64,000 nucleotides of DNA from NCBI RefSeq assembly GCF_029223885.1, contig NZ_CP119409.1, positions 1,762,001-1,826,000 of the forward strand. Direction: 5' to 3'. Shown here one piece after another: positions 7,938-16,471 of the stretch. Source of the stretch: Pararhizobium gei (GTDB lineage: Bacteria; Pseudomonadota; Alphaproteobacteria; Rhizobiales; Rhizobiaceae). The notes beneath the pieces were generated by a model. It saw only the letters and a program-made list of their open reading frames with translations. It searched no databases and had not been told where the DNA came from. Numbering within the stretch: the first letter of the stretch is position 1; every line of letters begins with the position of its first letter. The position numbers were made by a program, and so were the translations under genes.

Positions 7938-8710
7938 GCCGTGTCCTCCTTCTGACGCCGGTAGTGGCGGCTCGCCTTGGCGCGGTTGCCGCAGACCGTC
8001 ATGTCGCACCAGGTCCGGCTGCGGTTGCGGCTTCGGTCCAGAAACAGCCATGTGCAATTGGGGCAGATTTTCAGCCGCTCCGGCTCGGCAACGGTGATCA
8101 GCGACAGCGCGGACAGGGCTGTCGCGGCGTCGAGGGGGGTAGCCGTGGGATGGTGTTCTGCCGATCGATCATCATGAGTTTGTGGCAGCTCCCCTCCCTC
8201 TGTCACGTCGTGACCTCTCCCCCTCAAGCGGGGAGATTGTTCTTCTTTCTTCTGGAGCGCAAAGCCGGTGGCAATCTCCCCCCTTGAGGGGAAGATGTCG
8301 GCGTCGCCGACAGAGGGGGGGAAGTGTCCGCGATCTCCAACGGAGTTGGAACAATCCATCGGAAACCGTACCAGCGGATGATGGCGGATGACATTGGAGG
8401 TGGCATCGAGCAGATTGGCCAAACCGCCAGCCGATGACGTCCCCAGCACCTGCGCGCGAAAATGCGCGTCGACTGCTTCCCGCAGTGCAAGAAAGGCCGT
8501 CCGGTTCTGGGCAGCGACAGGCGACAGCGGACCGAACAGGGTCCTTTCCGCGGAGAACCCTGAAGCGGCCGCAGCAAAATCGTCGAGTGCCGCCACGTCC
8601 GCATATCGGTCGATCCTGCGCTCCGCGTCGAAGCGCAGCACCACGGAGTTGGCCACGTCAAGCGCCAATGCGCCGCCGGAGAAACGATGCGGGGTCCAAG
8701 AGAAATTCAT
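7934..8710 (-). CDS. CGNR zinc finger / ABATE domain regulator with in-frame repeat
   Basis: A 258-residue protein. The N-terminal ABATE domain (residues of about 5-125) is followed by a C-terminal zinc finger, CPNC...WCDMTVCGNR, the CGNR signature that binds DNA in this family of stress or ligand-responsive regulators. Residues of about 130-174 are unlike the family and are encoded by a palindromic repeat element (8190-8323) that keeps the frame open. The start has an AGGA site just upstream. It is divergent from a LivH-type permease across a 26-base palindrome that is the obvious candidate for its own binding site. It is followed, with a 4-base overlap, by the lipoprotein gene. Confidence 0.85.
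   Translation of the reverse strand: MNFSWTPHRFSGGALALDVANSVVLRFDAERRIDRYADVAALDDFAAAASGFSAERTLFGPLSPVAAQNRTAFLALREAVDAHFRAQVLGTSSAGGLANLLDATSNVIRHHPLVRFPMDCSNSVGDRGHFPPSVGDADIFPSRGEIATGFALQKKEEQSPRLRGRGHDVTEGGELPQTHDDRSAEHHPTATPLDAATALSALSLITVAEPERLKICPNCTWLFLDRSRNRSRTWCDMTVCGNRAKASRHYRRQKEDTA
8190..8323. repeat. Palindromic repeat element inserted in-frame in the CGNR gene
   Basis: The left arm (about 8191-8239) and right arm (about 8272-8322) are imperfect inverted copies of each other around a roughly 32-base centre. Both arms share CCCTC...CTCTGTC and CCTCAAG-GGGGAGATTG blocks. Each arm holds its own small palindrome, GTCACG-T-CGTGAC on the left and GTCGGCG-T-CGCCGAC on the right. This mosaic layout is that of rhizobial intergenic palindromic elements (RIME-like). 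Here it lies inside a gene, and its translation (PPSVGDADIFPSRGEIA, then SPRLRGRGHDVTEGGELP) is typical repeat-derived peptide. Confidence 0.8.
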
Positions 8711-8720
8711 GCTGTATCCT

Positions 8721-8751
8721 AACTGGTAAAAATCATTTTACCAGTTATAAT
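8721..8751 (+). promoter_or_regulatory. Divergent operator and -10 box between CGNR gene and permease
   Basis: Bases 8721-8746 form AACTGGTAAAA-ATCA-TTTTACCAGTT, with perfect 11-base arms. A perfect -10 hexamer TATAAT (8746-8751) abuts its right end, and 17 bases upstream CTGGTA is a poor -35, as is usual for regulated promoters. A repressor bound here would block the permease promoter and, ten bases from the CGNR start, the regulator's own transcription. The -10 overlaps the ATG at 8750, so translation must start further down. Confidence 0.7.
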
Positions 8752-8776
8752 GAACTTGTCATCACCCGGATTACCC

Positions 8777-9673
8777 ATGGCCTATTTTCTTCAGCAACTT
8801 GCCAGTGCGCTGCCAGTGGCGGCGCTCTATGCGCTGCTGGCCTTCGGCTATTCCATCGCCTTCGCCGTCACGCGGCGGGCAGATCTGACTTATGGTGCGC
8901 TGTTCGGGTTTTCCGGGCAGGTCTTCCTGCTGTTTTCCGATTTCGGCTGGAACAGGCTTTGGCTGGTGCTTCCCGCGGCCCTGGCGATGGGTGCGGCAGC
9001 GGCATTGATTTACACGCTGGGTGCGGGGCTGCTCATCGGTCGCTCGGTCATGCGCGGGCTGGCGGAGCGGTCGGCAAATGCGGTTGTTGTCGTCTCGCTG
9101 AGCGTCGCTCTGGTTCTGATGGAACTGTCGCGGATTGCCGCAGAAACCCGCAGCCTCTGGCTGCCGCCGTTTCTCAATACGCCGGTCATTCTCTGGGCCG
9201 ATCCGCTGTTTCCGGTGACACTGACGGCGATCCAGCTTCTCAATATTGTGTCGATGGCTGTGGTTGTCGCCGCAGGGCATGGTTTTCTGACGCGGTCGGT
9301 GTGGGGGCGGTACTGGCGTGCAGTGTCGGACGATGCGGGCGCGGCGGCCCTGTGCGGCGTCGACCGGGGGCGGGTCTTCGTCGCCGCCTATGGACTGTCG
9401 GCGCTGTTTGCTGCCTTGGCCGGCATTCTCGCGACGTCCTACTATGGTACGATGGATTTTGGCGCCGGTCTCGTCTTCGGGGTAAAAATCCTGTTCATTG
9501 CGGCCATCGGCGGGCAAACGGCGCCGCTGCTGGCCGCAGCAGGGGCGGCGGCGATGGGCTTTGCGGAGACGCTGTGGAGCGCCTATGGCCCGATGCTCTG
9601 GCGGGATTTTGCGATTTTCTCGTTTCTGGTGCTGGTTCTGGTGCTGACCCGGAAGGAGAAACTGCAGCCGTGA
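8777..9673 (+). CDS. Branched-chain amino acid ABC transporter permease (LivH-like), orphan
   Basis: A 298-residue membrane protein with about eight hydrophobic segments. The opening AYFLQQLASALPVAALYALLAFGYSIAFAVTRR pattern (given here in part) and the later GRYWRAVSDD and FGVKILFIAAIGG segments are those of LivH permeases. I choose ATG 8777 because an earlier ATG at 8750 falls inside the promoter -10 and lacks a ribosome site. No ATPase, second permease or binding protein lies nearby, which is unusual because LivH works with LivM, LivG, LivF and a periplasmic binding protein. Expression is probably controlled by the divergent CGNR regulator. Its stop abuts that of moaE with no gap. Confidence 0.8.
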   Translation: MAYFLQQLASALPVAALYALLAFGYSIAFAVTRRADLTYGALFGFSGQVFLLFSDFGWNRLWLVLPAALAMGAAAALIYTLGAGLLIGRSVMRGLAERSANAVVVVSLSVALVLMELSRIAAETRSLWLPPFLNTPVILWADPLFPVTLTAIQLLNIVSMAVVVAAGHGFLTRSVWGRYWRAVSDDAGAAALCGVDRGRVFVAAYGLSALFAALAGILATSYYGTMDFGAGLVFGVKILFIAAIGGQTAPLLAAAGAAAMGFAETLWSAYGPMLWRDFAIFSFLVLVLVLTRKEKLQP

Positions 9674-10135
9674 TCAGTCTTTCGACCAACGGTCCCTGGC
9701 GCTGTCGTCGGCATCCTTTGCGTTGACCCAGCCGCGTCGTTCGCCGTCTGCGGCATGTTCCTTTTTCCAGAAGGGCGCTGATGTCTTCAGGAAATCCATG
9801 ATGAAACTTGCTCCGTCAAAGGCAGCCTGCCGGTGCGGCGACGCGGTGGCCACCAGGACGATATTTTCACCGGGCGCGATCCTGCCGTAGCGATGGATGG
9901 CGCAGGCGGCCTGAAGGTCAAAGCGTTTGACGGCCTCGTGGCAGATGCGGGCAATTTCGGCTTCCGCCATGCCAGGATAATGTTCGAGTTCAAGCGCGCT
10001 CAACGTCCCCGCTTCATCGCGGCAGAGACCGGAAAAAGTCACGATGGCGCCGATATCCTGCCGGCCTGCCGACATTGCCTCAACCTCGGCCGCAAGATCG
10101 AAATCCTCCCGCTGCACGCGGACTGCAACGGTCAA
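9674..10135 (-). CDS. moaE: Molybdopterin synthase catalytic subunit
   Basis: A 153-residue protein. MoaE, with thiocarboxylated MoaD, converts precursor Z to molybdopterin by adding two sulfurs. The family pattern HRQAAFDGASFIMDFLKT followed by APFWKKE near residues 100-122 carries the active-site lysines. FSGLCRDE and ELEHYPGMAE are further signatures. It follows moaD by four bases in a chain that begins with pgsA. The stop codon is the mirror of the convergent permease stop (TGATCA at 9671-9676). Confidence 0.95.
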   Translation of the reverse strand: MTVAVRVQREDFDLAAEVEAMSAGRQDIGAIVTFSGLCRDEAGTLSALELEHYPGMAEAEIARICHEAVKRFDLQAACAIHRYGRIAPGENIVLVATASPHRQAAFDGASFIMDFLKTSAPFWKKEHAADGERRGWVNAKDADDSARDRWSKD

Positions 10136-10139
10136 GGCC

Positions 10140-10400
10140 TCAGCCCCCGGTCATGGGCGGAAACAGCGCGATTTCGCGAGCGCCGGCGATCGGTTCGTCG
10201 TGATCGACGTGTTCCTGGTTCAGGGCGACGCGAATGACGTTCTCGTGCTCCAGTGCGGCCTCGTAGGTCTCGCCCAGGGTTTTCAGATACGCCAGAAGAT
10301 CGCCTGCCGTAACCACGCTGTCGGGCAGGTCAAGGCTTTCCTCTCCCTTGCCGATCCGTTCACGCACCCACGCGAAATAGACGAGATCGACGCGGGCCAT
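10140..10400 (-). CDS. moaD: Molybdopterin synthase sulfur carrier subunit
   Basis: An 86-residue ubiquitin-like protein ending in the required Gly-Gly (PPMTGG), whose C-terminus is thiocarboxylated to donate sulfur to MoaE. The VALNQEHV and EIALFPPM segments are typical. The ATG overlaps the pgsA stop in TGATG, so translation is probably coupled to pgsA. A longer frame through the pgsA 3' end exists but is excluded by this overlap and by family length. Confidence 0.95.
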   Translation of the reverse strand: MARVDLVYFAWVRERIGKGEESLDLPDSVVTAGDLLAYLKTLGETYEAALEHENVIRVALNQEHVDHDEPIAGAREIALFPPMTGG

Positions 10401-11014
10401 CAGTCGATCATATGCTTGAGGCCGGCGCGGAAATAATCGTAGCCGGTGTACATGGTCAGCGCCGCGGCCACCCAGAGCAGGGCAATGCCGGTTTCCGTGA
10501 TATAGGGCACGATCTTGTCGCCGGCCGGACCGGCCAGCAGAAAGGCGATGGCGACCATCTGGATCGTCGTTTTCCACTTGGCAATCTGCGTGACCGGTAC
10601 ACTCACCTTCAATGCTGCCAGATATTCGCGCAGGCCCGATACGAGAATTTCGCGGCACAGGATTATGATCGCGGCCCATAGCGACCATCCGGCGATCGTC
10701 TTTTCCGTATCGGCCGCCATGAGAAGCAACGCCGTCGCCACCAGAAGCTTGTCGGCAATCGGGTCGAGCATCCGGCCGATATTGGATGTCTGGTTCCAGA
10801 TGCGCGCGAGATAACCGTCGAGGAAATCCGTCAGCGACGCGACGACGAAAATGCCAAGCGCCGTCCAGCGGGCGAAATCGGAACTCTGCAGCCGTCCTTC
10901 GAGAAAGAAGCAGAGCACGATCAAAGGAACCGCCAGAATCCGGCCGTAGGTCAGGAGATTGGGGATGGAGTAGACGAGCGAGGGTCTGGACATGGGTGTG
11001 GCTGCATCGGTCAT
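10400..11014 (-). CDS. pgsA: CDP-diacylglycerol-glycerol-3-phosphate 3-phosphatidyltransferase
   Basis: A 204-residue membrane enzyme that makes phosphatidylglycerol phosphate, the committed step to phosphatidylglycerol and cardiolipin. The CDP-alcohol phosphotransferase motif is complete: DGYLAR, eight residues, G, three, D, three, D (in GRMLDPIADKLL). Four to six hydrophobic helices are visible. The start is put at ATG 11014 (MTDAATPMSRPSL); an upstream TTG/ATG extension is not conserved. It leads the moaDE genes, an arrangement common in Rhizobiales. Confidence 0.93.
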   Translation of the reverse strand: MTDAATPMSRPSLVYSIPNLLTYGRILAVPLIVLCFFLEGRLQSSDFARWTALGIFVVASLTDFLDGYLARIWNQTSNIGRMLDPIADKLLVATALLLMAADTEKTIAGWSLWAAIIILCREILVSGLREYLAALKVSVPVTQIAKWKTTIQMVAIAFLLAGPAGDKIVPYITETGIALLWVAAALTMYTGYDYFRAGLKHMID

Positions 11015-11124
11015 TTGTTCATTCCGGAAGGAGACGGTATCGGCCTTGAAAGGCCAATGCAAAGCTTATTCGGCAATGATGGCTGAATTCGTCTGAATGC
11101 GATCTGAACGGATTGCATTGCGCA

Positions 11125-13146
11125 TTATTTTGCGCCGTCTTCATGAAAGTGGTCATAGACAAGTCTGGCCACCGCCTCCGAAATTCCGCCAACGGACAAA
11201 AGATCGTTGATTCCCGCACGCGAAACCGCCTTGGCGGTTCCGAAATGCTGGAGCAGCGCCCGTTTGCGCGTTGGCCCGATGCCGGCGATCTCGTCGAGCG
11301 GGTTCTTCACCATCTCCTTCTTGCGGCGCGCCCGGTGGGAGCCGATGGCGAAGCGGTGCGCCTCATCGCGCATGCGCTGAATGAAGTACAGCACCGGATC
11401 GCGCGGGGGCAGAGTGAAGCCCTCGCGGCCCGGCGGGAAGAAGCGTTCGCGTCCGGCCTCGCGATCGACCCCCTTGGCGACACCGATGGCCACGACACAA
11501 TCCTCGATGTCCAATTCGCGCAGGATCGACCGCACGACCGTCATCTGTCCCTGGCCACCGTCGATCAGGATGACGTCGGGCCATGAAGGGAAGCCCGCAT
11601 CTTCGGCAATCTCGGCGCTCCGGTCGGGCTTTTCCTCTTCCTTCAAAAGCCGCGTAAACCGCCGGGTCATGACTTCCTTCATCATGCCGAAGTCGTCGCC
11701 CGGGGTGATCTCGGTCGATTTGATGTTGAACTTGCGGTACTGGCCCTTGACGAAGCCTTCGGGCCCGGCCACCACCATGCCGCCGACGGCATTGGTGCCC
11801 ATGATGTGCGAGTTGTCGTAGATCTCGATCCGGCGCGGCGCGCGCGGCAGCTTGAAGGTTTCGGCAAACCCTTCGAGCAACCGCGATTGCGAGGCCGTTT
11901 CGGCAAGCTTGCGGCCATGCGCCTCGCGGGCGTTTGCCACCGCATGATCGACCAGATCTTTCTTTTCGCCGCGCTGGGGCACCAGGATCGACACCCTGTA
12001 GCCGGACTTCTCGGTCAGCGCTTCGCCCAGCAGTTCCTGCTCCTCGACGGGAGCGCAGAGCAGGATCTGCCGCGGACAGGGCTTGTCGTCGTAGAACTGG
12101 GCCAGAAAGGCGCTCAGCACCTCGGCCGGCGGCAGGCTCGGATCGGCCTTGGGAAAATAGGCGCGGTTGCCCCAGTTCTGCCCGGTCCGGAAGAAGAAGA
12201 CCTGGATGCAGGACACGCCGCCCTCGTGATGGATGGCGAAGACGTCCGCCTCCTCGACCCCGGCCGGATTGATGCCCTGATGGCTCTGGACATGCGAGAG
12301 AGCCGCGAGCCGGTCGCGGTAGAGGGCGGCCCGCTCGAAATCGAGATTTTCGGATGCCTCGTTCATTGCCCCGGCGATGGTCGCCTTGACCGCCTGGCTC
12401 TTGCCGGACAGAAAATCCCGGGCTTCGGTGACAAGCTCGGCATAGTCGGCATCGCTGACCTCATGCGTGCAGGGCGCGGAGCAGCGCTTGATCTGGTGCA
12501 GCAGGCAGGGGCGTGTGCGGGTCTCGAAGACGCTGTCGGTGCAGGTTCGCAACAGAAAGGCGCGCTGAAGCGAATTGATTGTCCGACCGACGGCGCCGGC
12601 GGAGGCAAAAGGCCCGAAATAGTCGCCCTTGCGGCTGCGGGCGCCGCGATGCTTGTAGAGCGCCGGAGCCCTGGAATCGCCGGTGACGAGGATATAGGGA
12701 AAGGACTTGTCGTCGCGCAGAAGCACATTGAAGCGCGGCCGCAGGCGCTTGATAAGGTTGGCTTCGAGAAGCAGCGCCTCGATCTCCGTACGCGTCGTGA
12801 CAAACTCCATATTCGCGGTCTCGCGCACCATCTTGGCGAGCCGGTTGGAATGGACACGGCCCTGCGCATAGTTGCTGACACGCTTTTTCAGGTTGCGCGC
12901 CTTGCCGACATAAAGCACGTCGCCAGCCTCGTTGAACATGCGGTAGACACCGGGGCTGTTGGGCAGGCGCTTGACGAAGGCCTGGATCAGCTCGGCGCCG
13001 CGCAGGCCGTCGGGTATGGCACTGGTTTCCGCCCAGTCGAGAATAGGCGCCGGTCCAGGCGCATCTTCTGTCTCGATCAGTTCCTCGTCGTCGCCGGCGT
13101 TTTCGTCATAGAGAATGCCGCCGTCCGTGGGCACGCGCCCGCTCAT
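11125..13146 (-). CDS. uvrC: Excinuclease ABC subunit C
   Basis: A 673-residue nuclease that makes both incisions in nucleotide excision repair. Domains in order: GIY-YIG nuclease ([20 protein letters not shown], residues of about 65-140), a Cys-rich region, UVR domain for UvrB contact (about 255-290), the RNase H-like nuclease ([17 protein letters not shown], about 440-560) and a helix-hairpin-helix pair at the C-terminus ([18 protein letters not shown] and [12 protein letters not shown]). The N-terminus carries about 55 extra acidic residues before the GIY-YIG domain. Its ATG overlaps the SDR stop as ATGA, and pgsA follows after 110 bases. Confidence 0.97.
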   Translation of the reverse strand: MSGRVPTDGGILYDENAGDDEELIETEDAPGPAPILDWAETSAIPDGLRGAELIQAFVKRLPNSPGVYRMFNEAGDVLYVGKARNLKKRVSNYAQGRVHSNRLAKMVRETANMEFVTTRTEIEALLLEANLIKRLRPRFNVLLRDDKSFPYILVTGDSRAPALYKHRGARSRKGDYFGPFASAGAVGRTINSLQRAFLLRTCTDSVFETRTRPCLLHQIKRCSAPCTHEVSDADYAELVTEARDFLSGKSQAVKATIAGAMNEASENLDFERAALYRDRLAALSHVQSHQGINPAGVEEADVFAIHHEGGVSCIQVFFFRTGQNWGNRAYFPKADPSLPPAEVLSAFLAQFYDDKPCPRQILLCAPVEEQELLGEALTEKSGYRVSILVPQRGEKKDLVDHAVANAREAHGRKLAETASQSRLLEGFAETFKLPRAPRRIEIYDNSHIMGTNAVGGMVVAGPEGFVKGQYRKFNIKSTEITPGDDFGMMKEVMTRRFTRLLKEEEKPDRSAEIAEDAGFPSWPDVILIDGGQGQMTVVRSILRELDIEDCVVAIGVAKGVDREAGRERFFPPGREGFTLPPRDPVLYFIQRMRDEAHRFAIGSHRARRKKEMVKNPLDEIAGIGPTRKRALLQHFGTAKAVSRAGINDLLSVGGISEAVARLVYDHFHEDGAK

Positions 13147-13907
13147 TCCACAATCTCCAGAATATCCGGCGTTTCCCAGGCCAGATGCTGCCCGCCGTCG
13201 AGCGCAATCATCTGCCCGGTCACCGAGGGCGTATCAAACAGGAACCGGATCGTCCGGCCGAATTCTTCCAGTGTCGGCCCTGTCTTAAGGATCAGCGCAT
13301 CCACCTGCGACCGGAAGTCCCGGTCGTTCTGCCTGTCGTTCGGCAATGTCGGGCCAGGTCCTATGCCGTTAACACGAATGGACGGCGCCAGCGCCTGCGC
13401 CATTGTCTTCGTCGCTGTTAAAAGGGCGGACTTCGACAACATATAGGAATAAAATCTTGGGTTGGGAGCCCAGACCCGCTGGTCGATAATATTGACGATC
13501 AGTCCGGCATTTCGCTCCGGCAATTGCGCCGCAAAATCCCGCGCCAGCAGCGAAGGCGCCTTCACATGCAGGGCAAAATGGGTGTCCCAGGCCGTTTCAT
13601 CGAACATATCCAGGCTGTCTTTTCCGAACAGCGAGGCATTGTTGACCAGAAGCCCGATCGGGCCAAGCGCATCGGATGCCTTTGCCATTAACGCGCCGGC
13701 GTCCTTAGTTCGCGTCAGATCTGCCGTGACCGCTGTCGCCGCATAGCCCTGCCGGCGGAGCCCGTCCGCCAGTTCCTCGGCCTGGTCCATCGAGCGATTG
13801 GCATGGATAGCCAATGCAAAACCGTGGGCAGCCAGATCCTCGACGATGGCCCGTCCGATCCGTTTTGCGCCGCCGGTCACCAGTGCGGTCTTCAAGGGCG
13901 TCTTCAC
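13143..13907 (-). CDS. SDR family oxidoreductase
   Basis: A 254-residue short-chain dehydrogenase. Seen are the cofactor motif [11 protein letters not shown] near residue 9, NNAS at about residue 90 and the Tyr-x-x-x-Lys catalytic pair in [10 protein letters not shown] near residue 155. I choose GTG 13907 because AGGA sits seven bases upstream; a TTG 42 bases earlier has no ribosome site. The sequence resembles FolM-like or pteridine-reductase-type SDRs (TGGAKRIG with a short loop), which reduce dihydro-monapterin or dihydrofolate, but the substrate is inferred. It is translationally coupled to uvrC by a 4-base overlap. Confidence 0.8.
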   Translation of the reverse strand: MKTPLKTALVTGGAKRIGRAIVEDLAAHGFALAIHANRSMDQAEELADGLRRQGYAATAVTADLTRTKDAGALMAKASDALGPIGLLVNNASLFGKDSLDMFDETAWDTHFALHVKAPSLLARDFAAQLPERNAGLIVNIIDQRVWAPNPRFYSYMLSKSALLTATKTMAQALAPSIRVNGIGPGPTLPNDRQNDRDFRSQVDALILKTGPTLEEFGRTIRFLFDTPSVTGQMIALDGGQHLAWETPDILEIVE

Positions 13908-14274
13908 AAGCCTGTCCTGCCGTTCGATTCGATTTGTCGCATGCGGCAAGGATATAGGAGGCGCGGCGGGAATGCGAAACGGGTTCCACTCAATCGTTTC
14001 AGGAAAATTAACACCGGTGCGGTAAATTGTCTTAATTCCAAGAGATAAAGTATATATTCAGTTAATCTTGTGTTGTGGTTAATAATTACCCTGTGACCTT
14101 CAAGCAACATCGCATTCTGGCCTCTCTAGTGCCACTAAAATTTCACAATTTGGCTCTTGTGAATCCGCATTTGACCGCCATTTTCTCCTCAACCGGGCGA
14201 GGTTCATTGCAATTGCCCGATGTGCCATTCCGGGATCTCAAGATGTCGGAACATCGGATCGAAAGGAGACTTTA
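13908..14274. other. Intergenic promoter region between SDR and omp genes
   Basis: This 367-base gap lies between divergently transcribed genes. Bases of about 14020-14170 are clearly AT-rich compared with the flanks and must hold the promoter and leader of the strongly expressed porin-like gene. I see no tRNA, no credible small ORF and no long inverted repeat. I could not settle on a single -35/-10 pair. Confidence 0.5.
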
Positions 14275-14907
14275 ATGCGTATTCTCACCACCACTCTCAT
14301 GGCTTCGGTCGTGTCTCTCGCTACCTTCTCGGCTGCGCAGGCTGCCGACGCAATCGATGAAGTTCCGGCAGCTCCGGCTGCGGAATATAGCGAACCGGCA
14401 GTGAAGAACTGGTCGGGCGCCTATGTCGGCGGCACGGCCAACTGGGCTCGCGGCGACCATGGCGCAACCGGCGATTCGTCGGGCGCTGCCGGTGGTCTCT
14501 ATGGCGGCTACAACATGCAGAGCGGCCAGATCGTTTACGGTGCGGAAGCCGACGTCAACTACGGCGACGCCGACGCCAGTGATCCGACACGCAGCTTCGA
14601 GCAGCGTGCAAACGGCTCGATCCGTGGCCGCGTCGGTTACGATCTGAACCCTGTTCTGGTCTACGGCACGGCCGGTGTTGCTGCCTCGAACGTCAAGGCG
14701 AAGCAGTTGGGAACGTCGGATTCCAAGACGCTGCTCGGCTGGACGGCCGGTGCCGGCGCCGAAGCCTTCGTGACCGACAATGTCACGGCCCGCGTCGAAT
14801 ACCGTTACTCGGACTACGGTTCGAAGGACTTCAGCATCGGTGGTGGCAAGGTTTCGTCGGGCTACGACGAGCACGCGGTCAAGGTCGGCATGGGCGTCAA
14901 GTTCTGA
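14275..14907 (+). CDS. Outer membrane beta-barrel protein (Omp25/RopB-like)
   Basis: A 210-residue protein. The signal peptide ends at AQA (residue 23). After a short Ala/Pro-rich spacer, NWSGAYVGGTANWARG opens an 8-stranded barrel of the opacity/Omp25/Omp31 type (YGGYNMQSGQIVYGAEAD, RVGYDLNPVLVYGTAGVA, TARVEYRYSDYGSKDF). The last residue is Phe (GMGVKF), as required for outer membrane insertion by BAM. A good GAAAGGAG ribosome site precedes the ATG. A strong terminator follows. Rhizobia carry several paralogues of this type. Confidence 0.9.
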   Translation: MRILTTTLMASVVSLATFSAAQAADAIDEVPAAPAAEYSEPAVKNWSGAYVGGTANWARGDHGATGDSSGAAGGLYGGYNMQSGQIVYGAEADVNYGDADASDPTRSFEQRANGSIRGRVGYDLNPVLVYGTAGVAASNVKAKQLGTSDSKTLLGWTAGAGAEAFVTDNVTARVEYRYSDYGSKDFSIGGGKVSSGYDEHAVKVGMGVKF

Positions 14908-14927
14908 AACCCCTTTCCAACGATCAG

Positions 14928-14955
14928 AAAAGGCCGGAGCGATCCGGCCTTTTTT
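14928..14955 (+). terminator. Rho-independent terminator after omp gene
   Basis: AAAAGGCCGG (14928-14937), loop AGCGAT, CCGGCCTTTT (14944-14953) followed by more T. A perfect 10-base stem. The run of A on the far side makes it able to work also for the convergent GST gene. Confidence 0.9.
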
Positions 14956-14976
14956 GCAGTTTAGAGAAAGCCGGTT

Positions 14977-15567
14977 TTACGCTTTGAACTGGGCGTAGTC
15001 GGGAAAGAATTTCTCGAATTTTTGCGGCCAGTTCTTCAGCTTCGGCCGGCCTTTTTGCCATTCCCCGGCGAACCGCAGTTCAAGGTAGCGCAGCATGGCC
15101 GCCAGAGCGAAATGGCCACCATGGAGTTTGGCACCGGTTTTCGGCAGATTGGCGTTGAGCTGGTCGAGTCCGCGAACGACCTTTTCCCATTGCCTGTCGA
15201 TCCAGGGCTGGTGGATCTTTTCGGGCGGGTGAAACCGCTTTTCATAGACAATTGACAACAGGCTGTCGCAAATTCCGTCGCACAGCGCTTCCAGCATCTC
15301 GACATCCACGCGCTTGTCGGCGTTGCGGGGATAGAGCTTGCCTTTCGTCTGGCGGTCGATGAACTGCATGATCACGCGGCTGTCATAGATCGCCTTGCCA
15401 TCGGCAAGGATCAGCGTCGGGATCTTGCCCAGCGGATTGTTCGAGATCAGCTCCGGCGGATTGGCATTGGTGTCCGTCAGGACGCTTTCGGCTGCAAGAC
15501 CCGCATAGCGCGCCGCCATGCGAACTTTGTTGGAATAGGGGGAGGCAGGGGAGTAGAGTATTTTCAT
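14977..15567 (-). CDS. Glutathione S-transferase family protein
   Basis: A 196-residue protein. The N-terminal thioredoxin-like domain begins MKILYSPASPYSNKVRMAAR, with Ser/Pro at the glutathione site, and includes NPLGKIPTL (cis-Pro) and the YDSRVIMQFID glutathione-binding segment. The C-terminal helical domain (residues of about 85-196) is Lys/Trp-rich. The start at ATG 15567 removes an eight-residue Lys/Arg-rich extension without a ribosome site. It is unlike the GST at 6108 and not a duplicate of it. The substrate is unknown. Confidence 0.85.
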   Translation of the reverse strand: MKILYSPASPYSNKVRMAARYAGLAAESVLTDTNANPPELISNNPLGKIPTLILADGKAIYDSRVIMQFIDRQTKGKLYPRNADKRVDVEMLEALCDGICDSLLSIVYEKRFHPPEKIHQPWIDRQWEKVVRGLDQLNANLPKTGAKLHGGHFALAAMLRYLELRFAGEWQKGRPKLKNWPQKFEKFFPDYAQFKA

Positions 15568-15611
15568 GCGTTTCTTCTTTCTTTCCGGCATGATGCGTGT
15601 TTGGACCGAAT

Positions 15612-16316
15612 TCAGCGATTGGCCGGCAGTTGCAGGCTCTCTGCCCTGCAGCCGCCGCGATCGATTTCAGGACAGGGGCGGAAATCGAGCCCTTTGTCCA
15701 GACAGATGCGGACCTCATCGACCCGCCCGGTGTCGCATGTGACAGCGATTGCCCCGGAGCGCAACTTCGCGTTGGCAGCCACGAAGGAGGCCTCGATGTC
15801 CTGCGGACTGTTGCGTTGCGCCGTCGTCTGCTTCATTGCCGGCGGAATACGAACTTTGTCGGAGGCGGCGCGCAGAACGGCAAAATAGTCCTGCTGGCTG
15901 AGCCCGGAGCACGAGCCGTGCTTGCGCCACTCATGGCCGATCAATCCCATCGAAGGCATGATGTCGAACAGGCTCTCTCCCAGCGCCTCCGGCACGCGAT
16001 CCGGCTCCCGCGTCCGGCAGAACTCCGGATAGCCCCGCTCGTTCTGCGGCCAAAGGCCGTGGACGATGAAGCCTCTGTCGTCCCGGCATTGCCGGGAGCG
16101 GCCGGACGCGTCATTTGCAAGGCACCAGGTCGGCGACCAGGACAGCGACAGGACGTAGAAATCAAACCCCCTGCCGACCGGCAGCGGCTTTGCAGCGGTT
16201 TCCTGCTCTGCAACGGGCTCAGGCTTTGCCGCCTGCGTCTGCGACGTCTCCCCGTTGCATCCCGCCAGAAGCGACAGGCCCAGCAGCAGCGTGGATATGC
16301 AGACAAGCCGCTTCAC
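15612..16316 (-). CDS. Ribonuclease T2 family protein with lipoprotein signal
   Basis: A 234-residue protein if started at GTG 16316. Residues 1-20 are a lipoprotein signal ending LLAGC, with Cys20 as the acylated residue and Asn at +2, which would favour the outer membrane. A 27-residue linker follows. The catalytic blocks of RNase T2 are intact: FIVHGLWP (His86) and HEWRKHGSC (His128, Glu129, His133). The eight or so other cysteines should form disulfides in the periplasm. RNase T2 cleaves RNA through 2',3'-cyclic phosphates and probably scavenges nucleotides. The ribosome site is poor and an upstream 47-codon extension is open, so the start is the uncertain part. Confidence 0.85.
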   Translation of the reverse strand: MKRLVCISTLLLGLSLLAGCNGETSQTQAAKPEPVAEQETAAKPLPVGRGFDFYVLSLSWSPTWCLANDASGRSRQCRDDRGFIVHGLWPQNERGYPEFCRTREPDRVPEALGESLFDIMPSMGLIGHEWRKHGSCSGLSQQDYFAVLRAASDKVRIPPAMKQTTAQRNSPQDIEASFVAANAKLRSGAIAVTCDTGRVDEVRICLDKGLDFRPCPEIDRGGCRAESLQLPANR

Positions 16317-16471
16317 GCTGCTTGCCGTCCGCACGTCGATGTCAAGGCAGCCGGTCCTTTCGCAAGACCACGCCCAGGGGTTACGCTGCACTCTTCGGTC
16401 ATCGTCGTCTCTCTCGAAAGCAGGCAAAGATTGCGTCGCACAAGGGTACTGCGTCAAGAGTGTTACCTGCG

